From Pedobacter sp. (lineage in GTDB: Bacteria; Bacteroidota; Bacteroidia; Sphingobacteriales; Sphingobacteriaceae), in the NCBI GenBank assembly GCA_008015505.1, contig SSFR01000008.1, forward strand, positions 1 to 64,000: a DNA stretch of 64,000 nt, written 5' to 3'. Under the pieces are notes generated by a model. That model did no database searches. It was not told the DNA's origin and saw only the letters and a program-made list of their open reading frames with translations. A program made the translations under genes and the position numbers. Of this stretch, positions 18,670 to 28,768 are shown one piece after another. How positions within the stretch are numbered: the first letter of the stretch is position 1; every line of letters begins with the position of its first letter.

Positions 18670-21558
18670 ATGAAACCACATACCGATTTTCAAGAAAAAT
18701 TTGAACACCGACACATAGCCCCTAATGAACAAGATGCGGTAGCTATGCTACAAACCATCGGAGTAAAATCAATGGATGAGCTCATCGACCAAACCATTCC
18801 CTCAGCCATCCGCTTGAAAAAGCCACTAGATCTGCCCAAGGCAAAATCAGAATTCGACTACTTGAACGACCTAAAACAAATTGCATCAAAGAACAAAGTT
18901 TTTAAATCGTACATCGGGAGGGGGTATTATGGGACTATTGTACCCGGGGTGATCCAACGTAATATTTTGGAAAATCCTGGCTGGTACACCCAATACACCC
19001 CCTACCAAGCCGAAATCTCTCAGGGGCGCTTACAGGCGCTTTTAAATTTCCAAACAATGATTATTGATCTCACTGGAATGGAAATTGCCAATGCTTCCCT
19101 ACTTGACGAAGGCACGGCTGCCGCTGAAGCCATGTTCATGCAGTACAGCATGCGTAAAAATGAGTCAGCAAATATTTTCTTTGTTTCTGACCAGGTTTTT
19201 CCACAAACCATTGATATTCTAAAAACACGCTCAGCACCACTGGGAATCCAGATTCAAATCGGTAATCACCAAACTGTCGAACTCAATGAAGATATGTTTG
19301 GTGCACTCGTTCAATACCCTGCGAGTGAAGGAGCTATTTATAATTATAAAGATTTTGCCGCACGAGCACATGCAAAGGACATTCGCCTAACTGTTGCCGC
19401 CGACCTGATGAGCCTCACACTACTTACTCCTCCAGGAGAATGGGGGGCAGATATCGTTATTGGGAGTTCTCAACGTTTTGGTGTACCCATGGGCTTTGGC
19501 GGCCCACACGCTGCTTTCTTTGCAACCAAAGAAGCATATAAACGCGCCATACCTGGTCGAATCATTGGTGTAAGCATCGACTCAGCGGGTAATTATGCCT
19601 TACGAATGGCATTGCAAACCCGTGAGCAACATATCCGAAGAGACAAGGCCACCTCCAATATTTGCACGGCACAAGCACTTTTGGCGATAATGGCAAGTAT
19701 GTATGCCATTTATCATGGTCCGAAAGGATTACAAAATATTGCCAAACGCATTCATGGGTTAAGTCTTTTACTTTCAAAAGCGCTTGAAACATTAGGCTAC
19801 AAACAAGAAAATGAATTCTTTTTTGATACACTCAAATTAGACCTAGGCAACCTAGTCAATCCCATTCATGCCGAGGCTTTAAATGCAGGACTAAACTTGC
19901 ACTACAAAGGGTCTATTGCCACCATTTCTTTAGATGAAACCACTAGTCTAGAAGATATCAAAAAGCTGATCCATGTCTTTGCCAAAATAAAAGGACAAAA
20001 TGGGAATGGTGTTAATCTCCAGCAGCTGCAATCTGAAATAAGTGCTTTTGCATTTCCTAGGGAACTTCATCGATCATCTGACTACTTAAGCCATCCCATA
20101 TTTAATACGCATCATTCGGAGCATGAAATGCTTCGCTACATTAAATCATTGGAGGCCAAAGACCTTTCGCTTTGCCATTCGATGATTCCTTTGGGCTCAT
20201 GTACGATGAAGTTAAATTCCACATCAGAAATGCTTGCCCTCAGCTGGCCCGAGTTTAGTAACATGCATCCTTTTGCCCCTAGTGATCAAACAGGTGGTTA
20301 CATGCAACTATTTGATGAACTAAACCACCAACTAAGTGAAATTACAGGCTTCCACACCATGAGCTTGCAGCCTAACTCAGGAGCTCAGGGAGAATATACT
20401 GGCCTATTGGTGATCCGAGCTTATCATGCCGACCGGGGAGAGTCACACCGAAATATTGTACTAATTCCATCCTCAGCACATGGCACAAATCCTGCATCTG
20501 CAGCCCTGGCAGGGATGAAAATTGTCGTCGTTAAGTGTGATGAACAAGGGAACATCGACCTAGTTGACCTAGAGGATAAAGCGAAAACACATGCCCAACA
20601 GCTTTCCTGCTTGATGGTTACCTATCCTTCCACTCATGGGGTATTCGAGGAATCAATTATTGAAGTTTGCACCTTGATCCATCGTTATGGTGGACAAGTT
20701 TATATGGATGGGGCTAATATGAATGCACAAGTGGGATTAACTAGCCCGGCAACCATTGGTGCGGATGTATGCCATCTCAACCTCCACAAAACATTCTGTA
20801 TCCCTCATGGAGGAGGCGGTCCTGGCATGGGCCCGATTGGTGTTGCCAAACACTTAGCTCCGTATCTTCCAGGACATGCTATTGTTGGCATAGGTTCTCC
20901 AAAATCTATTCATGCCGTATCCGCAGCTCCTTGGGGATCGGCTTCTATTCTGCTAATCTCTCACGCCTACATTGCTATGATGGGGCCCGATGGCCTAACC
21001 AATGCCACTAAATATGCCATACTTAACGCCAACTATATCAAGACCCGTTTAGCAGAATCATACCCTATTTTGTATGTAGGAGCCCATGGCCGTTGTGCAC
21101 ATGAAATGATTTTAGATTGCAGATCATTCAAAAATTGGGGGGTTGATGTTACTGATATTGCTAAACGTTTAATGGACTACGGCTTTCATGCACCCACCAT
21201 TTCTTTCCCCGTTGTGGGGACACTAATGGTAGAGCCTACGGAATCTGAACCTAAGCATGAACTCGATCGATTTTGTGATGCCATGCTCACTATTCGGGCT
21301 GAAATCAACGACATTCAAAATGGATTATTCGACAAAACAAGCAATCCATTAAAAAACGCACCTCATACCATCTCCATATTGACAGCCAATCAATGGGACT
21401 ATCCCTACACACGTCAACAAGCTGCTTTTCCACTACCCTACATAGCCGCCCATAAATTCTGGCCCGCAGTTGGACGTGTGAATGATACGCAAGGTGATCG
21501 GACCTTAATCTGCGCTTGTCCACCCATCGAAAGCTATCAAGAAAGCCATACTACGTAA
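18670..21558 (+). CDS. gcvP: Glycine dehydrogenase (decarboxylating), glycine cleavage P protein
   Basis: This 962-residue single-chain P protein decarboxylates glycine and passes the aminomethyl group to the H protein. Both halves of the fused enzyme are present. The pyridoxal-phosphate Lys is in [18 protein letters not shown] in the second half. The ATG at 18670 ([11 protein letters not shown]) is preferred over an upstream ATG at 18643, since family members begin close to the FEHRHIAP segment. GcvT and GcvH are not nearby, which is common in Bacteroidota. Confidence 0.97.
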   Translation: MKPHTDFQEKFEHRHIAPNEQDAVAMLQTIGVKSMDELIDQTIPSAIRLKKPLDLPKAKSEFDYLNDLKQIASKNKVFKSYIGRGYYGTIVPGVIQRNILENPGWYTQYTPYQAEISQGRLQALLNFQTMIIDLTGMEIANASLLDEGTAAAEAMFMQYSMRKNESANIFFVSDQVFPQTIDILKTRSAPLGIQIQIGNHQTVELNEDMFGALVQYPASEGAIYNYKDFAARAHAKDIRLTVAADLMSLTLLTPPGEWGADIVIGSSQRFGVPMGFGGPHAAFFATKEAYKRAIPGRIIGVSIDSAGNYALRMALQTREQHIRRDKATSNICTAQALLAIMASMYAIYHGPKGLQNIAKRIHGLSLLLSKALETLGYKQENEFFFDTLKLDLGNLVNPIHAEALNAGLNLHYKGSIATISLDETTSLEDIKKLIHVFAKIKGQNGNGVNLQQLQSEISAFAFPRELHRSSDYLSHPIFNTHHSEHEMLRYIKSLEAKDLSLCHSMIPLGSCTMKLNSTSEMLALSWPEFSNMHPFAPSDQTGGYMQLFDELNHQLSEITGFHTMSLQPNSGAQGEYTGLLVIRAYHADRGESHRNIVLIPSSAHGTNPASAALAGMKIVVVKCDEQGNIDLVDLEDKAKTHAQQLSCLMVTYPSTHGVFEESIIEVCTLIHRYGGQVYMDGANMNAQVGLTSPATIGADVCHLNLHKTFCIPHGGGGPGMGPIGVAKHLAPYLPGHAIVGIGSPKSIHAVSAAPWGSASILLISHAYIAMMGPDGLTNATKYAILNANYIKTRLAESYPILYVGAHGRCAHEMILDCRSFKNWGVDVTDIAKRLMDYGFHAPTISFPVVGTLMVEPTESEPKHELDRFCDAMLTIRAEINDIQNGLFDKTSNPLKNAPHTISILTANQWDYPYTRQQAAFPLPYIAAHKFWPAVGRVNDTQGDRTLICACPPIESYQESHTT

Positions 21559-21687
21559 ATTGATTTTATATTAAGCCATGAGCCAATTTGTGATAATTTT
21601 TTTATTAAAAAAATAATTAAATTGCACAGTAATTTAGAACTTACATTCGACAAATACTATTTAAAGGATCACTTATATTTTTTAAAC

Positions 21688-22332
21688 ATGGGGCAGCAAT
21701 ACAAATTTTCGATGTTATTTCTGGGATTAATCCTCTTTCTTATAAGCTGTGGACCAGCGGCGTATCGCGGTAAATCGAACTTTGAGACAACGATTATAAA
21801 AGGGCGCAAAACCCTAGCTGTTTTACCTTTCAATATAGTTACAGAAAGCAAACCAATTGATGGAATAGCCTCTCAGTCACAGGAATACTCGAATAGACAA
21901 TTGGGATATACTACACAAAAAAATGTTTACCTATCCTGCTTAGACCAATTTGGCAAAAAGAAGTATAATGTTAGCTTTCAAGATATTCTGTACACAGGCG
22001 AAATATTAAGAAAAAATCACATTCAATACGAAGACATCCCATTACAAGATAAAGCAGAGTTATGTAACATGCTCGGTGTTGACGGGGTGATCATCGGCGA
22101 TATTCACTCAGCAACACCCCTACTTGATGAGTCCGAAACTAAACCCGATAATCAAAGACGCCCTATTCCTAATAAAACAAATGCCAGCTTGAAAATATAT
22201 GATCAACGTGATGGCCAATTAGTTTGGGATTATAACTATGCCACCCCAAATGTTATTGGCAACAATGTTCAATCAATAACAAAAGCTATAATGGAAAATA
22301 TTTCACTAAAATTCCCCTATAAAAAGAAATAA
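21688..22332 (+). CDS. Predicted lipoprotein of unknown function
   Basis: This 214-residue protein has a lipobox at LILFLISC (Cys21) and a mature domain that begins KTLAVLPFNIV and later has GVDGVIIGDIHSATP. The pattern resembles outer-membrane-assembly or CsgG/GNA1162-like lipoproteins, in which the mature part starts with a conserved VAVLPF strand. The ATG at 21688 is chosen because it gives a proper signal peptide; the longer frame from 21622 does not. Expressed alone. Exact role unknown. Confidence 0.82.
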   Translation: MGQQYKFSMLFLGLILFLISCGPAAYRGKSNFETTIIKGRKTLAVLPFNIVTESKPIDGIASQSQEYSNRQLGYTTQKNVYLSCLDQFGKKKYNVSFQDILYTGEILRKNHIQYEDIPLQDKAELCNMLGVDGVIIGDIHSATPLLDESETKPDNQRRPIPNKTNASLKIYDQRDGQLVWDYNYATPNVIGNNVQSITKAIMENISLKFPYKKK

Positions 22333-22365
22333 GACTTCCCCGGAAATTAAAAAAAATCAAAAAGT

Positions 22366-22393
22366 GAATCAGAATAAAACAGATTCGTTTTTT
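22366..22393 (+). terminator. Weak terminator after the lipoprotein gene
   Basis: GAATC (22366-22370) pairs with GATTC (22382-22386), followed by a run of T. The stem is short, so support is modest. Confidence 0.4.
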
Positions 22394-22430
22394 GTTGCCT
22401 CCGCTTGATCTGTTCAAAAAACGAACCTAA

Positions 22431-25400
22431 TCACTCAGTGAAATTAGCACTCACAAAAGTGCACCAAATGCATTCGGCTTTACCACAACCCACAGTAAAT
22501 TCATGATTCATGATTCGACTATAAGTATTCTTGATCTGAGCCTTTACTAACGTTAAATCTTCAGGAGTAATGACCATCTTTTCTTTAAAGTAATTCCCTT
22601 CCTCAGATTCTACAAAATCAAATTCAGCACTAACTACTTGCCAAGTTGTAGTCCTATCGTGATCCACCAATAATTTATAAAATACTGCCTGACGCCAATA
22701 ATCACCCCCAAGTGAATCCATTTCATCAGGTCTTTTAAACTTAGCTTTTGCTTTTGCATAACTACCCGTTTTGTAGTCAACTACATTGACATCTTTACCC
22801 TTAAACTCAATTTTATCCAAAACTCCCTTAATAGGAACCCCATCTACTTCCACATTTTTAATGGTATACTCCGTTAATACAGCCTTTTCCCAGGTATGGA
22901 TATAATGCTGGTAATAGGCTGGCAAAATCTGATCCCCATATTCCATCCTTCGTTTGAACTGCTCAGCTGTAAAGGCTTCACGATTACGGCGCATATACCA
23001 GTAAAAATCATCCATAAAATGTTTCAGTGAGTGAAATTGATTGTCATTATTTTTTAGTGATAGGAATAATTTATGCAAAGCCGAATGTACAGCAGACCCA
23101 AAAGTCAGCGTATCATTTTTCCCTTTTGGAACACGAATTAGATTCTGGAAATAGAATTTTAATGGGCAGTCCAGATAATTATTTAAGTGAGTTAGATTCA
23201 ACACATAGCCCTCCAATAAAGAACTCACATACTGCTCATCAATAAGCCCCAATGAAGGCGATTCAGTTGCTGAAAACTGCAATGCAAAGAAATATGACAA
23301 TACAGACTCTGCTATCTGCTGATCCTGAATTTGTAGGTCTGTCCCAGCAAGTATTTCTCCTATGAAAACAGTTGGCTCTAACACTTTTCCCTGCTCATTT
23401 TGCTGAGCAAAAGAGATCCAAACCTGCTTTTTAGCTCGTGTCAATGCAACATAGAATAAGCGTCGGAGCTCTTCTTCTTCACTAGCATGTGGCAAAGAAG
23501 AAAACACCGTATCTGGCATTTGATAGCCCGATTGATTTTTACGCTTTTTCTCCCATACATTTTTAGTAGCCCCAATCAGATACACATAGTCGAACTCCAA
23601 CCCTTTTGAACCGTGACACGTCAGAAAGTTAACTCCCTGTTGATTAAAAATATACTGATTGAGCTCCAAAGAAAGATCATTCTCTTGCAGCAAATCAAGC
23701 AACAATACAAATTCCTTTAGCTTGAGATCAGGTTTTTTCCCCGATTCTTCTTTCAAAAAGCTAAATAAGGAAGTAAGAACCTGCATCAGCCACGTTTTGT
23801 CAGGCGATTTTAAAATATAAGCCAATATTCCCCCCTCGCCAATCATGCGCTCAAACAAATTCTGAATGGTCCAATTATACGCACCTTTAATCCAATACTC
23901 TAGGTGCTGGCTTAACAATTTAATTTGCTGATGACTTTCTGTATCAAATAGGGAAGACTGCGTTTGTGCAGCTAGCTCACAAATACGAGCCCGAATGGAG
24001 GTTTTTTCCTTATGCTGATAATTGTACGCATTGACTTCTACACTTAGTTTGGCAATATCAATAGATGCTATATGATAAAAATCGTAATGCATGATTTCGA
24101 ACAACAATGGGTCACCTGTATAAGGAGATTCACTTTCTAAGGCTAAATAGCGTAATAAAGTGATCAGCTTTTGCCCAAAAGGATCCTTCAAAATATTGAC
24201 CTTGCGCTTAGTCTGAATAGGGATTCCTTTTAATTGAAAATAATGAGCTAAGGCCTCTCCCGAACGGTGTTCCTTATAAATAACGGCAATATCCTGAGGC
24301 AGTATTCCTTGTGCTATTTGCCTACTAATCTCATCGGTGATTGCTGCAAACTCATAAAATGGAGTTGGATAAGCCCTAATCTCCGGTTGAATGGGAAGAT
24401 TAGTTTCATTCTGAGCAAATAGTGTTTTGCTCAAGCCAGGCAAGTGAATTCGCTCCGTATTATGGTCAATTAACACTTTAGCCACATCTAAAATGGGTTG
24501 TGTAGAACGATAATTATCCGTCAACATGACCCGGCATAGATCATGGGCATATCGCGCATGATACTCCTCCATATTTTGAACGTTCGCTCCCTGAAAACGA
24601 AATATCGACTGATCATCATCCCCAACCACAAAAATGTTCGGCTGGTCCCAATAATTCATCAACAGCTGAACCAATTCATTTTGCGACCCACTGGTATCCT
24701 GATACTCGTCCACCAGCACATAGAGGTAGCGCTCTTGATAGTTTAGCAGAAACTGTTCATCGGTTTTAAAAGCATGAAGAATCCACAAGATCATATCATC
24801 ATAATCATAGCGCCCCATTTCACGCATCATTTGCTGATATTTTGGGAACTCATATGCAGCTGCACGAAGCTTCTCTAAGCGGTCTTTGAGTGTGATAAAA
24901 GCTGGTTTGAGTGAACCAACCTCTCTGTCTCTATATTTTTTGGTGTATTTATATTCTTTGTAATAGACCGAATCGGCATCGCAGTCCCTAATCAGATTTA
25001 TAAATTCATCGATTTTCTTATCAATATATTCCGGCGACCAATCCTCACGCTTCATCACCGAGAAAAGCTGCTGCAAACGACCTATCTCATAGTACACATC
25101 TCCGTGATAACGCTTCAATGGATGATTCACTTCAAACTGATCAATCAACTGACGCAAAACAGACATACGTTCCAAATCAGAGATAGCCTCCAACTCCAAC
25201 TTGCCAAAATAATCCAAGTTCTCTTGGATTATATCGTTACAAAAAGCATGAAACGTATAAATATGCACCCGATACGCTTCAGGCCCAATAAAATCAAAAA
25301 GTCGCTTACGCATAGCTACAGCCCCAGCATCCGTATAGGTAAGACATAGGATATGATGAGGCTGTGTATCTGTATCCAGCAAGATTTTCCCAATGCGAGC

Positions 25401-25553
25401 TGCCAAAATTTGTGTTTTACCCGTACCCGGGCCTGCAATCACCAAGACTGGCCCTTCAATAGCCTCCACGGCTTTACGCTGGCTCTCATTGAGGCGAGCT
25501 AATGCTTTAAGAAAATGGTCGTTGTATTTCTCCCTAATTACTCCCATCCCCAT
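22431..25553 (-). CDS. UvrD/Rep-type helicase fused to an iron-sulfur PD-(D/E)XK nuclease
   Basis: This 1040-residue protein has an N-terminal superfamily 1A helicase, with Walker A AGPGTGKTQ (about 40-48), the DEYQDTSGSQN box and a GDDDQSIFRFQGAN motif. The C-terminal 250 residues form a RecB/AddB-like nuclease, with GVLDKIEFKG and VVDYKTGSY as catalytic strands. Four cysteines (one in NYLDCPLKF, three in CGKAECIWC) fit the 4Fe-4S cluster of AddB-type nucleases. This suggests a DNA end-processing enzyme for recombination. It overlaps the end of the GH3 gene by 20 bases on the same strand. Confidence 0.93.
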   Translation of the reverse strand: MGMGVIREKYNDHFLKALARLNESQRKAVEAIEGPVLVIAGPGTGKTQILAARIGKILLDTDTQPHHILCLTYTDAGAVAMRKRLFDFIGPEAYRVHIYTFHAFCNDIIQENLDYFGKLELEAISDLERMSVLRQLIDQFEVNHPLKRYHGDVYYEIGRLQQLFSVMKREDWSPEYIDKKIDEFINLIRDCDADSVYYKEYKYTKKYRDREVGSLKPAFITLKDRLEKLRAAAYEFPKYQQMMREMGRYDYDDMILWILHAFKTDEQFLLNYQERYLYVLVDEYQDTSGSQNELVQLLMNYWDQPNIFVVGDDDQSIFRFQGANVQNMEEYHARYAHDLCRVMLTDNYRSTQPILDVAKVLIDHNTERIHLPGLSKTLFAQNETNLPIQPEIRAYPTPFYEFAAITDEISRQIAQGILPQDIAVIYKEHRSGEALAHYFQLKGIPIQTKRKVNILKDPFGQKLITLLRYLALESESPYTGDPLLFEIMHYDFYHIASIDIAKLSVEVNAYNYQHKEKTSIRARICELAAQTQSSLFDTESHQQIKLLSQHLEYWIKGAYNWTIQNLFERMIGEGGILAYILKSPDKTWLMQVLTSLFSFLKEESGKKPDLKLKEFVLLLDLLQENDLSLELNQYIFNQQGVNFLTCHGSKGLEFDYVYLIGATKNVWEKKRKNQSGYQMPDTVFSSLPHASEEEELRRLFYVALTRAKKQVWISFAQQNEQGKVLEPTVFIGEILAGTDLQIQDQQIAESVLSYFFALQFSATESPSLGLIDEQYVSSLLEGYVLNLTHLNNYLDCPLKFYFQNLIRVPKGKNDTLTFGSAVHSALHKLFLSLKNNDNQFHSLKHFMDDFYWYMRRNREAFTAEQFKRRMEYGDQILPAYYQHYIHTWEKAVLTEYTIKNVEVDGVPIKGVLDKIEFKGKDVNVVDYKTGSYAKAKAKFKRPDEMDSLGGDYWRQAVFYKLLVDHDRTTTWQVVSAEFDFVESEEGNYFKEKMVITPEDLTLVKAQIKNTYSRIMNHEFTVGCGKAECIWCTFVSANFTE

Positions 25554-27243
25554 ACTTAAAAAAAGTATTGATCGTAACGGGCAATTTACCCTGCGCCTTT
25601 AACTGACCTAAAATCACTCGAGCTGCTGCTATTTGCATTTCATCGCTTTGTTGATAATTCATTAGTATTGTCTTGCATTGCTCAATCCCGGGTAAACCAG
25701 TAAGTACATATGGATTAGCAAAAACACTAATCACGCTATTATTCATTTTAGCTAAATCAGCAATAAATAGGTTTAAGTCGATACTGTAATCTAGTTTACT
25801 CCAGGGACGCCTGCGCATATCACTAATACTCACAATCACTTGTTTGAAATCCTTTAACTGACCCTTCAAACTAGCAATATCTACTGAAGATGCATTTTTA
25901 GGCAAAATAAATGTGACTGATTTTTTGAAACGAGGCTTCAACATGGCTTGAAATAGATTTGATGATTGGGTCCCCAAACTAATGATAGCCGTTCGCTTGG
26001 AAAAGTCTAAAGCCTTTAACAAACTATCCCCCAATACTGTTACAGCTGCATCTGCTAATTGCTGATTGAGCTCAAAGGCCTCCTGATGATTTAGATCATC
26101 CACTATATTTTCTACTTGAATAGGCTTAAAAGTATTTAAACCGAGCCAATACTTGGCCGCTAGCACTTTCTTGGTTCGCTCATTGATCCAATTCCAAGTA
26201 AGCTTTCTTTGACGAATGGCTTTGCGGATGAGTTTGATAGCTCGCTGGGTATCCTCCGAAAGCTCAATTAAATCATTTCCAGCTATAATCGCTCGCACAT
26301 CTGCCTCTCCGTTTGGGAAGTATTTAACAACCCCCTTCATCTCCATAGCATCTGAAACAACCAAGCCCTTAAATCCAAGCTCTCCACGAAGGATATCAGT
26401 AATGACTGGCTTAGATAAAGTGGCTGGGACATGCGCCGTTGTGTCTAGTGCAGGAATATTTATATGTGCACTCATCACACCAGAGGCTCCCTGCTTAATC
26501 AATTCTCGAAAAGGATATAACTCTAATGAATCCAAACGCTTACGATCAAAAGGAAGCAATGGCAGGTCTAAGTGGGAATCGACATCCGTATCTCCATGTC
26601 CAGGAAAGTGCTTTAGGCTAATCAGTACCCCTTCGCCTTGCAAACCTTTCATATAGGCCCCAGCTTTTGCTGTTACATTATACTTGTTATCACCAAAGGA
26701 ACGAAAGCCAATAACTGGATTTTTGGGATTATTATTAATATCCACAACAGGCGCAAAATTGACATGTACCCCCATTCTCTTGAGGTCAGTAGCAGTTTGC
26801 TGTCCCATTTTTTCGATTAAGACATTATTCTGAATAGCCCCTAAAGTCATTTGATAGGGATAGGATATTGTACTATCCAAACGCATCCCTAAACCCCACT
26901 CAGCATCCATAGCAATGAATAATGGGACTTTAGATAAAGATTGATAACGATTAATCAGCGCAGCCTGTCTAGCAGGTCCTCCTTGAAAAAATACCAAACC
27001 ACCGATACGCTCTTTCTGAATCACCTGAGCAATAGAATCTTCAAATGCTTGACCCTTATCTGTATGAGCACGCACCATAAACAACTGCGCAATCCGCTCT
27101 CGACGACTCATCTTTTTAAAGGTAGCATCCACCCAAACGTTTTTTGTGCCAATGGTTTCTATAAAAGAGGAGCGGTCTTGCGCAAATACCCCCAAAGAAG
27201 ATAGTGTAAATAGTAAAAACAGCTTCTTAGTCAATGTATTCAT
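25534..27243 (-). CDS. Glycoside hydrolase family 3, NagZ-like beta-N-acetylhexosaminidase
   Basis: This 569-residue exported GH3 enzyme has a signal peptide ending GVFAQ. The NagZ-type motif KHFPGHGDTDVDSH is present, and the nucleophile Asp is in VVSDAMEMKGV. The likely role is release of N-acetylglucosamine from cell-wall fragments. In many Bacteroidota this GH3 domain is fused to a C-terminal beta-lactamase-like domain; here that part is absent and the frame ends normally, so this is the short form. The helicase gene begins inside its last codons. Confidence 0.92.
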   Translation of the reverse strand: MNTLTKKLFLLFTLSSLGVFAQDRSSFIETIGTKNVWVDATFKKMSRRERIAQLFMVRAHTDKGQAFEDSIAQVIQKERIGGLVFFQGGPARQAALINRYQSLSKVPLFIAMDAEWGLGMRLDSTISYPYQMTLGAIQNNVLIEKMGQQTATDLKRMGVHVNFAPVVDINNNPKNPVIGFRSFGDNKYNVTAKAGAYMKGLQGEGVLISLKHFPGHGDTDVDSHLDLPLLPFDRKRLDSLELYPFRELIKQGASGVMSAHINIPALDTTAHVPATLSKPVITDILRGELGFKGLVVSDAMEMKGVVKYFPNGEADVRAIIAGNDLIELSEDTQRAIKLIRKAIRQRKLTWNWINERTKKVLAAKYWLGLNTFKPIQVENIVDDLNHQEAFELNQQLADAAVTVLGDSLLKALDFSKRTAIISLGTQSSNLFQAMLKPRFKKSVTFILPKNASSVDIASLKGQLKDFKQVIVSISDMRRRPWSKLDYSIDLNLFIADLAKMNNSVISVFANPYVLTGLPGIEQCKTILMNYQQSDEMQIAAARVILGQLKAQGKLPVTINTFFKYGDGSN

Positions 27244-27376
27244 AGATTCATTTTTAATGACGTAAAGCTACTTATCTCCGATATAATCTACCGGCTTTTA
27301 TATGCAGATTTAATATTTTACATCAAATTATAATTTAATTATATTTATATTAATATAGTTATAACAATTTGTCGAT

Positions 27377-28723
27377 ATGAAAATATCAAGCTACTTGGAA
27401 TTCAAACGCGACTCCGCAAAAGGTATTTTTGATCATCGTAAAAATCCGCTATTACTAATCATTGACCAGCAGTTACAAGTGTATGAGAAGGTGGAGAAAG
27501 TGGCTAGCAATGAATTTGAAGAGCAAATCGTAGTCATTATTATTTTGTGCGCGTGCAATAATTTTCTCGAATCTAAACCACATGGCTCAAAACGATCACT
27601 AGCTGTCGAAAAAATAAAGTATCAAGCACTGTATCGATTACAGGAAATTGACCAACTAAAAGATCAGCATCGTGTAAAAGCCCAAAAGAACTGGGATAAA
27701 TTACGTACCATCTTCAAGGGCAAAGGTGCTCGACTCGGGGAAGAGTACTGGCCAGAAACTATTACTCCACACTTTGCTGGTGTTCATACCAGCTCTGCTT
27801 TTAAAGAATGGTATACTAGCACTTCTGATGAAGACTTTATAACATGGTTACAGTCAACCTATATTCCTCGCGAACTTCATTCTGCCAACAATCTAAATAA
27901 GATTACAGCAAATAGTCTACTGACTAAAAGAGTAACATACTTGGATGAATCTGAGCGACAGATTTATAAAGTCACAGTTATCAATGGTCTATTTCAAGAT
28001 CATATGGGAAATATTTTCGATACAGCTACCCTACAAACCAACTTTTCTGGAAAAGGATGGGGGATTTTTGTACTAAGTCAAACCCATGAGCTCTATGTTG
28101 CATCACATAAAATCGCTGAGCTTCATCACTCTAGCCTTTCAAATGGGGCTCCGGTACTGGCCGCGGGTGAAATCGCTATAAACCAAGGCAAATTAGTATC
28201 CATGAGCCCTAAAAGTGGACATTATAAGCCTGACTATGATAGTATATATCGGTTTTTATATTGGCTTAGCAAGAAAGAGGTAGATCTTCATGGAATACCT
28301 GTAATAACATCCATCGAACGGAATAATAAAACGTATTATGATGCCTATGAAGTCATGTTGCAAGGTGGGAAATCAGATGGGCTAAAGGCTATATCCGAGC
28401 CTAAAATCAAAAATGCACTAGCGACAATGATTAAGCGGCCCGCACCTGCACCCCCCACAGCAAATAATTCACCCCAAACTACCCCATCAGGATACTTGGA
28501 GCCTAAGTCATTTACAAACCCTACTCCTAACCTAATCCATCGCCCGGCTCCTTTACCACCAATAACCAAAAATGTAAAAGACAACAGCGGGTATCTGGAA
28601 CCTAGGCCTAGATATAAACCACCTATTATCAAGCACTATATTGCTCCTACCCCACCACCAGATCCTCGAGTAATCCAGGCTAAAAAGAATAATCCAGATA
28701 TAGAGGATATTCATTTCTTTTAA
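27377..28723 (+). CDS. Eukaryote-like IQM-domain protein with SH3/SH2-ligand-like tail; candidate host-directed effector
   Basis: 448 residues without signal peptide or membrane segment. Residues 1-120 are helical and charged. Residues about 124-306 resemble the conserved core of plant IQM (IQ-motif-containing) proteins as I remember them: EWYTSTSDEDFITWLQ, then YLDESERQIYKVTVINGLF, GIFVLSQTHELYVASHK, HHSSLSNGAPVLAAGE and KSGHYKPDYDSIYRFL. The tail (354-430) is Pro-rich and has a unit repeated twice: RPAPAPP (354-360) with SGYLEP (371-376), then RPAPLPP (389-395) with SGYLEP (404-409). RxxPxxP is a class I SH3 ligand and YxxP fits Crk-type SH2 ligands once phosphorylated. I recognise no enzyme motif. 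The most likely role is a protein delivered into a eukaryotic cell. It stands alone, divergent from the GH3 gene. Confidence 0.85.
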   Translation: MKISSYLEFKRDSAKGIFDHRKNPLLLIIDQQLQVYEKVEKVASNEFEEQIVVIIILCACNNFLESKPHGSKRSLAVEKIKYQALYRLQEIDQLKDQHRVKAQKNWDKLRTIFKGKGARLGEEYWPETITPHFAGVHTSSAFKEWYTSTSDEDFITWLQSTYIPRELHSANNLNKITANSLLTKRVTYLDESERQIYKVTVINGLFQDHMGNIFDTATLQTNFSGKGWGIFVLSQTHELYVASHKIAELHHSSLSNGAPVLAAGEIAINQGKLVSMSPKSGHYKPDYDSIYRFLYWLSKKEVDLHGIPVITSIERNNKTYYDAYEVMLQGGKSDGLKAISEPKIKNALATMIKRPAPAPPTANNSPQTTPSGYLEPKSFTNPTPNLIHRPAPLPPITKNVKDNSGYLEPRPRYKPPIIKHYIAPTPPPDPRVIQAKKNNPDIEDIHFF

Positions 28724-28768
28724 GCCCTACTTCCTTTATTCCTCATATAGCGGTAAATACGTTTACTC

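Noticed and set aside
20769..21011. Alternative frames within gcvP
   Set aside because: They overlap a conserved enzyme in another frame and have atypical composition, so they are shadows.
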